NCBI RefSeq assembly: GCF_001437075.1
Contig: NZ_JQBX01000010.1
Coordinates: forward strand, 16,210 to 80,209
Length of the DNA stretch: 64,000 nt
Source: Pediococcus stilesii
GTDB lineage: Bacteria > Bacillota > Bacilli > Lactobacillales > Lactobacillaceae
Reading direction: 5' to 3'
Part shown: positions 16,546 to 26,061 of the stretch, piece after piece
How positions within the stretch are numbered: position 1 is the first letter of the stretch
Layout of the letters: each line of letters starts with the position of its first letter
Position numbers and translations under genes: made by a program
Notes under the pieces: model-generated
What the model was told of the DNA's origin: nothing
Databases searched by the model: none
Seen by the model: only the letters and a program-made list of their open reading frames with translations

Positions 16546-17846
16546 TCAGCATCCCCTCCTTGGTTTAAATCAGCATTTACCTTTTCACCGATTTCAACAA
16601 ACGGAACGTAAATTAGTACATCCACCGCAACCAAGACCAATGATAAAATCAGCGCTTGCACACTACCATTGGTGCCAATAAATCCCATAAAAATCCCTGG
16701 TGTTCCATTTGGAATTTGATAAACCGCCGAAGGAATCAGATGGAGCTTTAAGGCACTCATCGTGATCAGCAAATTAACAATTGGTGCTAGTATAAATGGA
16801 ATTACATAGGCTATATTAAATAGAATCGGCAATCCCACGAGGGTCGATTGATTGTAGTTAAATAGACCTGGCAATAGTGACTGTTTCGCCACCCGTTGAA
16901 ATTGGCGTCCCTTTCCAACCCAGATGATCGCGATCAGCAAACCCAACGTTGCCCCCGTACCACCGATGTTGGTATAAATACCGATTATTCCATGCGCGTT
17001 AATTGGATTCGGAATGTTCCACGCACTCTGATGTTGCAGTGCGTAGTTTAAATTACTAACCGCGTCGGCGCCCATCATTTGTCCGTTTGCAATCGGACTA
17101 CCCATACCAATAAATTGGAGGATGATGCTTAGCGCTGTCCCGCCGGTCAATACCCATGCCGAATGGGTATTCATTACGTTTTGAATTAACAAACGGTTAA
17201 TTTCGGGCGTTAATGCCTTACTATTTAGTAGGTAAAATACCGTATTTAATCCAGCAGATAGGATCAGCGTCACGGTGATTGCCCACATCGAGTTAAACAT
17301 TCGATCCCGAATAACGGATCCCTTTGGCTGGTTCGTGTCAACTTTTCGACTTAAATACTTAAAAATATAGCCAGTAACTACGCCCACTAAAATTCCAAAC
17401 AGCAGGCTTGAAAAACCTAGCGAACGTGCGGTGAACCCAAGCACCCCTTGATCACTATCATAAAAAGTTAATATCAAGTAGGCTAACCCACCAGTCACTC
17501 CAGCCATTTGGGTATCTTTATCAAATTTTTTAGCCAAGTTACGAGCTACTTCTGTCGCTGCGAGGACCCCGGCAAAACCAATGGTTAATTTCGACATGCT
17601 ACCTAAGAAAAAGTTAATTCCATTGGCATGCGGAATCATTGCCACGGTTCCAAAAAGTTCATCAAAATAGCTTCCTTTAATCAAAAAGGATTCTCGAAGA
17701 AGCTCCATAATCGAGCCAACTAACATAAATGGGTACAGAATCACGATTGTTTGCTGAATTGCGTCATAAACTTTAAGCTTTCGAATCCGCAAAAATTGGC
17801 GAACTAAATGTTGTTCATAGTATTCTCTCGTCTCTTTAAACCTCAT
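16542..17846 (-). CDS. PTS EIIC component, lactose/cellobiose family
   Basis: A 434-residue membrane protein of the EIIC sugar-channel type of the Lac family. It has about ten hydrophobic segments, with conserved SMEGT-like context replaced by SPIANGQMMGADAVSN and the late NIGGTGATLGLLIAI motif; a conserved-type NEPI region reads FNIAYVIPFI instead. No EIIA or EIIB genes are nearby, so it would depend on partners elsewhere or have another role. It is the first gene of a pair with a surface hydrolase. Confidence 0.85.
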   Translation of the reverse strand: MRFKETREYYEQHLVRQFLRIRKLKVYDAIQQTIVILYPFMLVGSIMELLRESFLIKGSYFDELFGTVAMIPHANGINFFLGSMSKLTIGFAGVLAATEVARNLAKKFDKDTQMAGVTGGLAYLILTFYDSDQGVLGFTARSLGFSSLLFGILVGVVTGYIFKYLSRKVDTNQPKGSVIRDRMFNSMWAITVTLILSAGLNTVFYLLNSKALTPEINRLLIQNVMNTHSAWVLTGGTALSIILQFIGMGSPIANGQMMGADAVSNLNYALQHQSAWNIPNPINAHGIIGIYTNIGGTGATLGLLIAIIWVGKGRQFQRVAKQSLLPGLFNYNQSTLVGLPILFNIAYVIPFILAPIVNLLITMSALKLHLIPSAVYQIPNGTPGIFMGFIGTNGSVQALILSLVLVAVDVLIYVPFVEIGEKVNADLNQGGDAE

Positions 17847-17994
17847 TTAATTTCTCCTCCAAATATCACCTACTTCTTATGCAAGTAAAATTATATACGT
17901 GTGTAAACGTCAAAGTTCAATAGAATCAACTAATTTACATGACTAGATTATCACGTTATTAATTGAATTAAAACAGAAAAAGGTTAAAAACATT

Positions 17995-18031
17995 AAAAAA
18001 ACGAGATAAATTTTAATTAAATTTATCTCGT
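17995..18031 (-). terminator. Terminator after the ABC-F gene
   Basis: Perfect 13-bp stem ACGAGATAAATTT/AAATTTATCTCGT followed on the minus strand by a T-run. Confidence 0.9.
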
Positions 18032-18065
18032 ACTTATATTCTTTAAAGGTTATGAAACATTAGTA

Positions 18066-19688
18066 TTAATATAGTTTATTTACTTGTTCTTGAATGACAC
18101 TGTGATTTAAGAATTCATCATATGAGGTTTCTGCCCGATCGACCACACCCTTATCGGATACTTCAATAATATGATCGGCGATCGTTTGAATGAATTCATG
18201 ATCATGTGAAGTCATAATAATCGAACTCTTAAAGCTCGTTAGTCCTTCATTTAATGAAGTAATTGATTCCAGATCCAAATGATTGGTTGGATCATCAAGC
18301 AATAATACGTTGGCCTTGCTCAACATTGTCTTAGAAATCATGCAGCGAACCTTTTCACCACCAGAAAGTTTTGTAACGTTCTTCAATACGTCTTCTCCAG
18401 AAAAGAGCATTTTACCCAAGAAGCCGCGAAGGAAGGTGTTATCACTTTCTTCTTTTGGTGCATATTGACGAAGCCATTCTAAGATATCCAAGCGGTCATC
18501 CGTAAAGTATGGGTTAATATCACGTGGAATATAGCTTCGTTCGGTCGTTTGTCCCCAAGTTACAGAACCCGTATCTGGTTCCATTTCCCCAGCGAGAATT
18601 TGCATCAATACGGTCGTTGCCAAATCATTTCGGCTCAAAATAGCAGCCTTTTCTCCCGGACGAACCGTGAAGGTAATGTTATCTAAAATTTTAACGCCAT
18701 CAATTGACTTGCTAACCTTATCAACCCGAACTAAATCATTACCAAGCTCACGTTCTGGAGTAAACCGAATGAACGGATACTTCCGTGATGACGGTTTAAT
18801 GTCATCCAAGGTAATTTTTTCCAATTGTTTTTTACGTGAAGTAGCTTGTTTTGATTTGGAAGCATTAGCGCTAAAACGTGCAACGAATTCTTGTAATTCT
18901 TTAATTTGTTCTTCTTTTTTAGAGTTGGCATTTTCGCGAAGACGTTTAGCTAGAGCACTAGATTCCATCCAAAAATCATAGTTACCAACAAAGAGTTCAA
19001 TCTTACCAAAGTCAACGTCGCACATCATTGTACATACCGAATTTAAGAAGTGACGGTCATGTGAAACAACAATCACGGTGTTGGGAAAATCGGCTAAGAA
19101 GTCTTCCAACCAGCTAATTGACTTTGGATCAAGACCATTAGTTGGCTCATCCAAAATTAGGATATCCGGCTTTCCAAACAGTGCCTGCCCTAAAAGGACC
19201 TTAATTCGTTGGCCTTCTGTCAATTCGCTCATTTTACTTTGGTGAAGACTTTCTTCAATTCCAAGTTGTTGAAGTAACTGTGAAGCCTCTGCCTCGGCGT
19301 TCCAGCCATCCATTTCAGCAAATTCAGCCTCTAAATCGGCCGCCTTCATCCCATCTTCTTCAGTAAAATCAGGCTTTGCATATAGAGCATCTTTTTCTTG
19401 CATTACTTCGTATAATTTTTTATAGCCTTGAATTACGGTATCCATTACGGTAAATTCTTCAAATGCGTAATGATCCTGATTCAAGCTGGACATCCGCTCG
19501 TTAGGCGAAATACTTACATTTCCAGAAGTAGGTTGTAATTTACCTTCTAGAATTTTCAAAAATGTTGACTTACCAGCACCATTAGCACCAATAATGCCGT
19601 AACAGTTGCCGGGGGTAAATTTCAAATTAACATCGCTATACAACTTTCGATCAGAGAATTGCATGCTCATATCAGTTACAGTTATCAT
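18066..19688 (-). CDS. ABC-F family ATPase, YbiT/YkpA-like
   Basis: A 540-residue cytosolic protein with two ABC domains and no membrane part, joined by a charged linker (about residues 245-300). The first site has a sound P-loop (GANGAGKST, 34-42) and ILDEPTN with Glu181, but its signature is LTEGQ. The second has LSGGE but its Walker A region (350-360) reads AILSRNDLATT, lacking the Gly-Lys core, and its Walker B is LLLDDPTN with Asp466 for Glu. ABC-F proteins bind the ribosomal E site and relieve stalls or give antibiotic resistance. Some substitutions may be normal for this subgroup. Monocistronic. Confidence 0.9.
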   Translation of the reverse strand: MITVTDMSMQFSDRKLYSDVNLKFTPGNCYGIIGANGAGKSTFLKILEGKLQPTSGNVSISPNERMSSLNQDHYAFEEFTVMDTVIQGYKKLYEVMQEKDALYAKPDFTEEDGMKAADLEAEFAEMDGWNAEAEASQLLQQLGIEESLHQSKMSELTEGQRIKVLLGQALFGKPDILILDEPTNGLDPKSISWLEDFLADFPNTVIVVSHDRHFLNSVCTMMCDVDFGKIELFVGNYDFWMESSALAKRLRENANSKKEEQIKELQEFVARFSANASKSKQATSRKKQLEKITLDDIKPSSRKYPFIRFTPERELGNDLVRVDKVSKSIDGVKILDNITFTVRPGEKAAILSRNDLATTVLMQILAGEMEPDTGSVTWGQTTERSYIPRDINPYFTDDRLDILEWLRQYAPKEESDNTFLRGFLGKMLFSGEDVLKNVTKLSGGEKVRCMISKTMLSKANVLLLDDPTNHLDLESITSLNEGLTSFKSSIIMTSHDHEFIQTIADHIIEVSDKGVVDRAETSYDEFLNHSVIQEQVNKLY

Positions 19689-19774
19689 TAATTTCCTCCA
19701 TTATTTAGACAAAAGAAAAAGAGGCAAAACAACGTCTTGTCCCAATTTCACCCAGTCTGTTTAATTTAACATAT

Positions 19775-21121
19775 CTAGCGTTCTTGAACAACCTTATTGT
19801 CCACGATACTTCTTTGATTCCGGTACTTCCAATACACTGGAACTCCAACAAGTACAATCATTAACGACAACATTACCCCTATTAAATCATTTTGAATTTC
19901 ACTTACTAAAACGAAAATCGAACTTCCAATCGCAACGAGCTGTGGTAACGGATAAAGTGGAACACTGAAAACGCGGTCCAAATTTTGTCGACGTAACTTA
20001 AATGAGCCAAAAAATGCCATCAAATAAAAACAGTAAACGGTAAAAATACATAACTCGGATAAACGATCGGCATCGAAGAATACAATCATGATAATTGCGA
20101 TACCCACAATCGTTACTACCGACCAAATCGGTGTCCGTGACTTCGGATGCAGATAACTTAGTTGCTTTGAAAATGGAAGTTCACGGTTATCCGCCATGGC
20201 ATACATAATTCGTGGGAAAGTCATAACCTTACCATTTAAGCAACCAACGATTGAAATTATTACGCCAATACTTAAAAGTCGGCCTCCATAAACACCAAAA
20301 CTTTTTGAGGCAAGGTATGGAATTGCTCCGATTCCCAGTTGATGAACTTTGGCTGCGCCAATACTTTGAAAAACTCCAAAACTAACAAAAACATAGGCAA
20401 AAGTTACAATTACGATTCCCCAAATGATGGCCTGCGGTAGTCGTCGGGCCGGATTTTTAATTTCATCACCCAGGTTAGCGACCAGTATCCACCCATCATA
20501 GGCAAACAGGGTTCCCAAAATAGCTACTCCAAAACTACCGGTTGATGTTTGAATTCCATTGATACTTTGAACCAATGACTGTTCTTTTCCAAAAAATAAT
20601 CCCAACGCAATAATCGCCAATACTGGAACCAATTTACAAACCGTCGTAATAATCGCAAACATTGCTCCATAGCGGTTAGAAAAGAAATTCAGAATTGCTA
20701 ATAAGGTAATTGAAATGACCGCAATCGGTATTTTAAATGCCGGATTAATTCCGAAAAAATCAACGATTAAAATTCCTAAATAAGCGGCAATGGTTGCAAT
20801 CATCGCTGGACCATAAACAATAATCTGCATCCATCCTGAAAGAAAGCCCCAGATGCGACCGTACATCTTTTCCATATAATAGTACAAGCCACCCGTTTTA
20901 GGCATTTGCGATGCAACTTCGGCAATCGTTAATCCTGCTGCCAGCGTCATTATTCCACCTGCCAACCAGGCAAACAGCGCTACTTTAACCGAGCCCGTTT
21001 GATCCAATACGGCGGCTTGCCGCACAAACACCCCTGAACCAATAATTGTTCCGATCACTAATGCTAAAGCCGACCATAATCCTAACGAACGATTTAATTC
21101 AACTACCTGCTCTTTTTTCAA
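19775..21121 (-). CDS. APC-family amino acid permease, SteT/LAT-like
   Basis: A 448-residue permease with twelve helices. The unwound helix 1 motif is GTIIGSGVF; MPKTGGLYYYMEKMYG and GWILVANLGDEIKNPARRLP are typical of the LAT/SteT branch (serine/threonine or neutral amino acid exchange). The start is the TTG at 21121, 9 nt after GAGGAG; the frame open to 21187 has no ribosome site. It lies 72 bp after the purine permease and may be read from the same promoter, though the functional link is unclear. Confidence 0.88.
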   Translation of the reverse strand: MKKEQVVELNRSLGLWSALALVIGTIIGSGVFVRQAAVLDQTGSVKVALFAWLAGGIMTLAAGLTIAEVASQMPKTGGLYYYMEKMYGRIWGFLSGWMQIIVYGPAMIATIAAYLGILIVDFFGINPAFKIPIAVISITLLAILNFFSNRYGAMFAIITTVCKLVPVLAIIALGLFFGKEQSLVQSINGIQTSTGSFGVAILGTLFAYDGWILVANLGDEIKNPARRLPQAIIWGIVIVTFAYVFVSFGVFQSIGAAKVHQLGIGAIPYLASKSFGVYGGRLLSIGVIISIVGCLNGKVMTFPRIMYAMADNRELPFSKQLSYLHPKSRTPIWSVVTIVGIAIIMIVFFDADRLSELCIFTVYCFYLMAFFGSFKLRRQNLDRVFSVPLYPLPQLVAIGSSIFVLVSEIQNDLIGVMLSLMIVLVGVPVYWKYRNQRSIVDNKVVQER

Positions 21122-21193
21122 ATCAATACTCTCCTCGTTTAAAATCCAGTTCAACCAACCAAAATTTGATACGAAAAAAGGCCGCAAGTGGCC

Positions 21194-22543
21194 TTAGATT
21201 TTTTCAGTGTTTAATTCTTGTTTACGTTCCCGTTTTGTCATCACTAAGTTTAAAATAATTGCCGCTACAGCTGCGGCCGCAATCGGTGATCCTAAGAGAT
21301 ATTGCAACATTTGTGGTGCTTCTTTAACTACCGCTGCCGGGATTAATACCAAAGCTAACGTTAAAATAATCGGAACGCCGATTACGTAAATATCACTCTC
21401 ACTTTCTTTTAAGTTACGAATCACACGTAAGCCGTTCAACATGATGGTTACGCAAATAATCGCAAATACTCCTCCGATTACGGGAGCAGGAATTGCGGAT
21501 AGAAAAGCTGAAATTTTAGTGAAAAATCCCAACAGGATAAACCAAATACCGGCGGAAATAAAGACCCGTTTGCTGGCAATTCCAGTAATCGAAATAATTC
21601 CAGCATTAGTTGAATAACCAGTTACAGGGGTTGTTCCCAACAAAGCCGCGATTAAACAGCTAACTCCTTCACCGATAATTCCCCGATTCCATTGTTTATT
21701 TGTAATTTGATGGTTAGTAACTGCTCCCATCGCAAACCATGTTCCCGTCGTTTCAGTCGTCAAAATGGCGTAAATGATGATAAAGGTTAAAATTGCCGAT
21801 GGTGAAAAGGAAATCCCATAATGCAACGCTGTCCCCTGTGGAAGGCTAAACCAAGCTGCATTTCCTACGGTATTCCAATCAAAACGACCCATCATGGTTG
21901 CAACAACCGTTCCCACCAAAAGGGCGATAATAATCGCACCCGTTCTAAAAATTCGTTGTAGCTTTGGAAAATGAATACTGATTGAGATTGATACCAATAA
22001 AGTAAGTGCCGTGATACCAGCAAGAATCATATTTTGATTAATATTTCCTGCCGCCTGAAAAATATTACTGTTAAGAGCCGTTGGGATTAAAGATAAACCA
22101 ACGCAGGTAATAATCGTTCCCCCAACAATTGCTGGAACCAGCGTGTTGATTATCTTGTAAAAGGCTCCTGAGACTCCCAATAGCATCAGTAGAATGGCAC
22201 CAACAACTAAAGCTCCCAGCAGAGTCGCCATCCCATTTTTAACGCCACCATTAGCGAGAACCACTCCTGCAGCCGCGGTTAATGGAACAAAAGACGGGCC
22301 TTGAGAAACCGGCATTTTCATAAAAATGGCTGTTTGAATAATCGTTCCAATCCCGGCCGCTAAAAAGGTCACTTGCAGGAGGCCCATCTTGTCGCCCACT
22401 GACATCGCCAACATCATTGCTAAAATAACGGGCGGAACGTATACATCCATTGCTAATACATGCTGAAGTCCTAGGAGTCCTGCTTCAACGTTTCCAATTT
22501 TGTCATCCGGTCCAATTATTAAGTTACTTCGTTTCTCTTCCAT
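21194..22543 (-). CDS. NCS2-family purine/xanthine permease
   Basis: A 449-residue nucleobase:cation symporter of the NAT/NCS2 family with about 14 helices. Helix 3 carries PVSQGPSFVPLTAAAG, helix 8 TETTGTWFAMG and helix 10 TTPVTGYSTNAGIISITG, the nucleobase-contacting motifs. The uncharged helix 8 region and linkage to guanine deaminase suggest guanine, xanthine or uric acid uptake. It lies 21 bp after guaD with an apparent operon structure: guaD, permease, amino-acid permease. Confidence 0.9.
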   Translation of the reverse strand: MEEKRSNLIIGPDDKIGNVEAGLLGLQHVLAMDVYVPPVILAMMLAMSVGDKMGLLQVTFLAAGIGTIIQTAIFMKMPVSQGPSFVPLTAAAGVVLANGGVKNGMATLLGALVVGAILLMLLGVSGAFYKIINTLVPAIVGGTIITCVGLSLIPTALNSNIFQAAGNINQNMILAGITALTLLVSISISIHFPKLQRIFRTGAIIIALLVGTVVATMMGRFDWNTVGNAAWFSLPQGTALHYGISFSPSAILTFIIIYAILTTETTGTWFAMGAVTNHQITNKQWNRGIIGEGVSCLIAALLGTTPVTGYSTNAGIISITGIASKRVFISAGIWFILLGFFTKISAFLSAIPAPVIGGVFAIICVTIMLNGLRVIRNLKESESDIYVIGVPIILTLALVLIPAAVVKEAPQMLQYLLGSPIAAAAVAAIILNLVMTKRERKQELNTEKI

Positions 22544-22564
22544 GTAAATGCTACTCTCCTAGTT

Positions 22565-23914
22565 TCATTTGTGATCAACTAACTTACCTGAGACAAAAAC
22601 CTTTGAGATGTTGTCTGCATTGGTTTGATACATTAAACGTTCAAAAACATCTTGGGATGCGTTTGAAGAAATTGCTGATAATTCGTCTCGAACGATTTGT
22701 AAATCAGCTTTAAAGCCTACCTTAATTTGTCCTGCACGGATATGTAATGCTTCCGCGCCACCGATTGTTGCCATATAAAAAGCTTGTTTAGCGGAGATTC
22801 TTGCACCTGCTACCCCACGTTCTGCTGCTGGCTTTTGTGCGTCGACACCGTCTTCCAGCATTCTTGATGAAATTAGCGCCTGCTGGATGTTTCGATACAT
22901 ACTTGATGAGAATCCACCTGAAATATCAGTCCCAATCCCCACTTTAATTTTCCTTTCCAAAAGCTTACGAGTTGGCAATACTGCGTTTCCGAAATAGGCA
23001 TTTGAGATTGGACAATGTGCGATAGCCGCCTTCTCGTCCTTAAAAGTATCCATATTTGCTTCCGTTAATAGCGTTCCGTGTGCCATAACCGATTTTTCAT
23101 TTAACAAACCGTACTGTTTGAGTACTTCCGTATCCGTTTTGCCAAATCGTTCAATTGCATATCCATGTTCCCAATCACTTTCGCTACAATGGGACTGAAC
23201 TAAAACGTCAAATTTCTTTGCAATTTGCCCTAATCCTTCCAAAGCTTCGTCCGTGCAATTGGGTACAAATCGTGGCGTTACCACGGGTTGAATTAGGTCT
23301 GAATCTTGATATAGTGTTCGAATTTGTTTAATGAAATCAATCGTCTTGTTTAAAGCTTCCTTTGTGGAAGAATCTCGATAATACTTTGGCGTTTGCTCCG
23401 GATTATCCATAACGACCTGCCCGATAAACGCCCGCTGCCCCACATGCTGACATTCTTCTGCTAATATCAAGTTCGCATCTTCATGAATTGTTCCAAAATA
23501 AAGTGCCGTTGTTGTCCCGTTTTTAACTAAATTACGAGTAAGATGGCGGTAACTTTTACGAGCAAACTCTAAATCTTGATACTTCGCTTCTAGCGGAAAT
23601 GTATATTGTTCAAGCCACTCGTTCAATGGTTGATCAAGAGCCAATCCCGCTTGTGGCCATTGCGGCGCATGCACATGTAAGTCAATAAATCCTGGCAAAA
23701 CATATTCATCGTCCCTCGTTTCAACCAGTTGTTTATTTTCTTTTGCATCTTCAAGCGTGCGTTGGTAATCTTGATCCGCCGGGTTAATGATTTTAGTAAT
23801 TTCACCATTATCATCCGTTTCAATCAATGCATCTTTAACAAAATAAACTTCTTTATCCGTTCTGGAAGTAAAGAATGACCCCTTAATAATCTTTTTGCTA
23901 TAAATCAGACCCAA
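22565..23914 (-). CDS. guaD: Guanine deaminase
   Basis: A 449-residue amidohydrolase that turns guanine into xanthine and ammonia. Metal ligands are His80 and His82 (PGFIDLHVHAPQW), the His in QSHCSES, the His in MAHGTLL and the Asp in GIGTDISGG; APQWPQAGL next to the first site is a guanine deaminase hallmark. Start choice is uncertain: the TTG at 23914 sits directly against AAAGGGG with almost no spacer, and no ATG is available nearby. A TTTACT-N17-TATTAT promoter candidate lies upstream. It is first in an operon with a purine permease, a guanine salvage unit. No purine riboswitch was recognised. Confidence 0.92.
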   Translation of the reverse strand: MGLIYSKKIIKGSFFTSRTDKEVYFVKDALIETDDNGEITKIINPADQDYQRTLEDAKENKQLVETRDDEYVLPGFIDLHVHAPQWPQAGLALDQPLNEWLEQYTFPLEAKYQDLEFARKSYRHLTRNLVKNGTTTALYFGTIHEDANLILAEECQHVGQRAFIGQVVMDNPEQTPKYYRDSSTKEALNKTIDFIKQIRTLYQDSDLIQPVVTPRFVPNCTDEALEGLGQIAKKFDVLVQSHCSESDWEHGYAIERFGKTDTEVLKQYGLLNEKSVMAHGTLLTEANMDTFKDEKAAIAHCPISNAYFGNAVLPTRKLLERKIKVGIGTDISGGFSSSMYRNIQQALISSRMLEDGVDAQKPAAERGVAGARISAKQAFYMATIGGAEALHIRAGQIKVGFKADLQIVRDELSAISSNASQDVFERLMYQTNADNISKVFVSGKLVDHK

Positions 23915-24007
23915 CCCCTTTCGTAATATAAGTCATAATAACACGAAATATTTTTATAGTAAATTTAATTTTCATATATAAAATACGAACTTTATTAAAG
24001 AAGATAA

Positions 24008-24060
24008 TAAAAAAGTCATTAATTTTCCGTCCTAACATTGGACAGTCAATTAATGACTTT
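24008..24060 (-). terminator. Terminator after the MacB-type transporter
   Basis: 13-bp stem AAAGTCATTAATT/AATTAATGACTTT with a nested GTCC/GGAC hairpin; a T-run follows on the minus strand. Confidence 0.9.
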
Positions 24061-24087
24061 CTTTGTTTATTAAATTAAATTCTATTT

Positions 24088-26025
24088 CTATTCCTGTGAC
24101 AACGCCTCAACAGGATCTAACTTCGAAGCCTTCCGTGACGGAGTAAATGCCGCCAAGAGACTAATAATCACACTGATAATTACACCAAAAATTAAGTATC
24201 CTGGTGTAATACCAATGATTGAAAAGTCGATGTGCTTGGTCGAAATGGCATTGGCCCCCCATTGAGCAAGTAACGCAAATGCTGATCCCAACAGACTTGA
24301 GAAGAGTCCCAAGAAGAATGCTTCAGAAACAAACAGATTACGAATATCTTTCCGCCGTGCTCCAATTGCGCGAAGAATTCCAATTTCCTTCGTACGTTCG
24401 GAAACACTAATGTAGAGCACCACAATAATCATGATGGCAGATACTAATAGTGAAATCCCAGCAATTGCAGCTAGAACATAGAAGGCTAATTTAATATACG
24501 TGTTAACCGTGTCTAAGATTGCGCCGACACCTGTGATTGTATACGAAGCTTGTTTTTTATTCTTAACCGTTCGTTTGAAATCCTTAATCTTATTTTGAAC
24601 GTCTTTAACATTTTGTGTTTCATTTACGTTAACCGTCAAAAAATTAGGATTAAACGTTAGGTCTTGATCTTGGTACATTTTCTTTAATGTGTTGTAATCA
24701 ATCGCACTCGTTCCCGAAGTAATCACACCCGAAACTGTTAATTCTTTTTGAATTTGGACGGGCTGATTTTTACTATTAACGGTTGTAACATATGCGGTTA
24801 CTTTTTGTCCAACAACGTTTTTATATGTCTTATCGAACTTCTTGGCTGATGCCTCATCTAGCAAGATCTCGTTTGTCCCAGGCTTGCTACCATATTTAAT
24901 ATCGCTTGCTCGTTCAGTCTTGTTCCAAGTTTGGAAAGCTTGGATTGTAGCTGACTTTTTATCGCGAACAACCTTCACCGATTGTAAAAAGTAACCTTTT
25001 TCAACGGACTTCACATTCTTAATGTCTTTCATTCGCTGATAGTCGGTGTCGGAAAGATCCGCGCTTTCACCGTTTTCCATTTGATCTTGACTAACGTTTT
25101 TAGCAACTTGAATCGCCGTTGGATTAATTTGCGATGAAATTTGGTCGTTCATATACCCTGTCACACCATTTCCGAGACCCAACATTAAAATCACTGAAAA
25201 GATCCCAATTGATGCTCCAAAGATAATTAACAAATTGCGCTTTAAATTATATCCCATGTGCTTGAGAGCCATCTTTAAAGCTGCCATAAAGGTTAAATGT
25301 TTTGGAATCAACGTTTTAGGCGCATCGGGCACTGGATACGGTTCTCGTAACTGCGCTTCCCCATGGAGTACACCGTCATCTAAATGCACCACCCGCGTTC
25401 CAAAGTCCGCGACTTCTTGCGAATGAGTGACCGCAATGACAAGTTTTCCGTCTTTGGCGATGGACTCTAAAATTTCCAAAACTTCCTTAGTGTTTTGACT
25501 ATCTAAGGCACCTGTTGGTTCATCTGCAATGATGACATCGGGATCTCCAGCTAAAGCACGCGCAATTGCCACACGTTGTTTTTGACCACCAGAAAGTTGG
25601 TTGGGATGCTTCTTCATGTGATCTTTAAGCCCAACACGTTCCAATAGTTCCTTTGCTCTAGCCACCCGCTTAGAATGTGAAAGCTTGGTCATTTCAAGTG
25701 AAACCATCACATTATCTAAAATATTTAGATGACTAATCAGGTTAAAGCTTTGAAAAATGAATCCAATATTTTCTCGGCGGTAAGCATCCAAGACCTTTTG
25801 TTTAGCAGAATGAAGGGAACGACCATTATAAACAACATCTCCATCATACTGATTATCAAGCCCACCAATAATATTCATGAGCGTTGATTTACCACCCCCG
25901 GATTCTCCTAAAATCGAGACAAATTCTCCGCGGTCGAACTGAAGGTTAATGCCCTTTAGAACTTTAAATTCTTGATTTCCTAAGAAATAAGATTTGTGGA
26001 CATCCCGAACTTCTAATAAACTCAT
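24088..26025 (-). CDS. MacB-type ABC transporter (ATPase-permease fusion)
   Basis: A 645-residue single-chain exporter. Residues 1-225 form the ATPase (GESGGGKST, LSGGQKQRVAIARAL, DEPTGALD). After a linker come one helix (about 265-285), a long extracytoplasmic domain (about 290-505) and three C-terminal FtsX helices, ending FTPSRKASKLDPVEALSQE. This matches MacB, a mechanotransducer that moves peptides or toxic compounds from the membrane outward; in Gram-positives this is often antimicrobial peptide export. It begins 36 bp after the P-type ATPase, so the two may be co-transcribed. Start ATG 26025 follows GGAGG. Confidence 0.9.
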   Translation of the reverse strand: MSLLEVRDVHKSYFLGNQEFKVLKGINLQFDRGEFVSILGESGGGKSTLMNIIGGLDNQYDGDVVYNGRSLHSAKQKVLDAYRRENIGFIFQSFNLISHLNILDNVMVSLEMTKLSHSKRVARAKELLERVGLKDHMKKHPNQLSGGQKQRVAIARALAGDPDVIIADEPTGALDSQNTKEVLEILESIAKDGKLVIAVTHSQEVADFGTRVVHLDDGVLHGEAQLREPYPVPDAPKTLIPKHLTFMAALKMALKHMGYNLKRNLLIIFGASIGIFSVILMLGLGNGVTGYMNDQISSQINPTAIQVAKNVSQDQMENGESADLSDTDYQRMKDIKNVKSVEKGYFLQSVKVVRDKKSATIQAFQTWNKTERASDIKYGSKPGTNEILLDEASAKKFDKTYKNVVGQKVTAYVTTVNSKNQPVQIQKELTVSGVITSGTSAIDYNTLKKMYQDQDLTFNPNFLTVNVNETQNVKDVQNKIKDFKRTVKNKKQASYTITGVGAILDTVNTYIKLAFYVLAAIAGISLLVSAIMIIVVLYISVSERTKEIGILRAIGARRKDIRNLFVSEAFFLGLFSSLLGSAFALLAQWGANAISTKHIDFSIIGITPGYLIFGVIISVIISLLAAFTPSRKASKLDPVEALSQE

Positions 26026-26061
26026 GCAAATTCCTCCGTTGAATCAGTTTCTACCGCACCT

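Noticed and set aside
23915..24007. Purine riboswitch before guaD
   Set aside because: No three-way-junction core or conserved loop motifs were found in the short leader.
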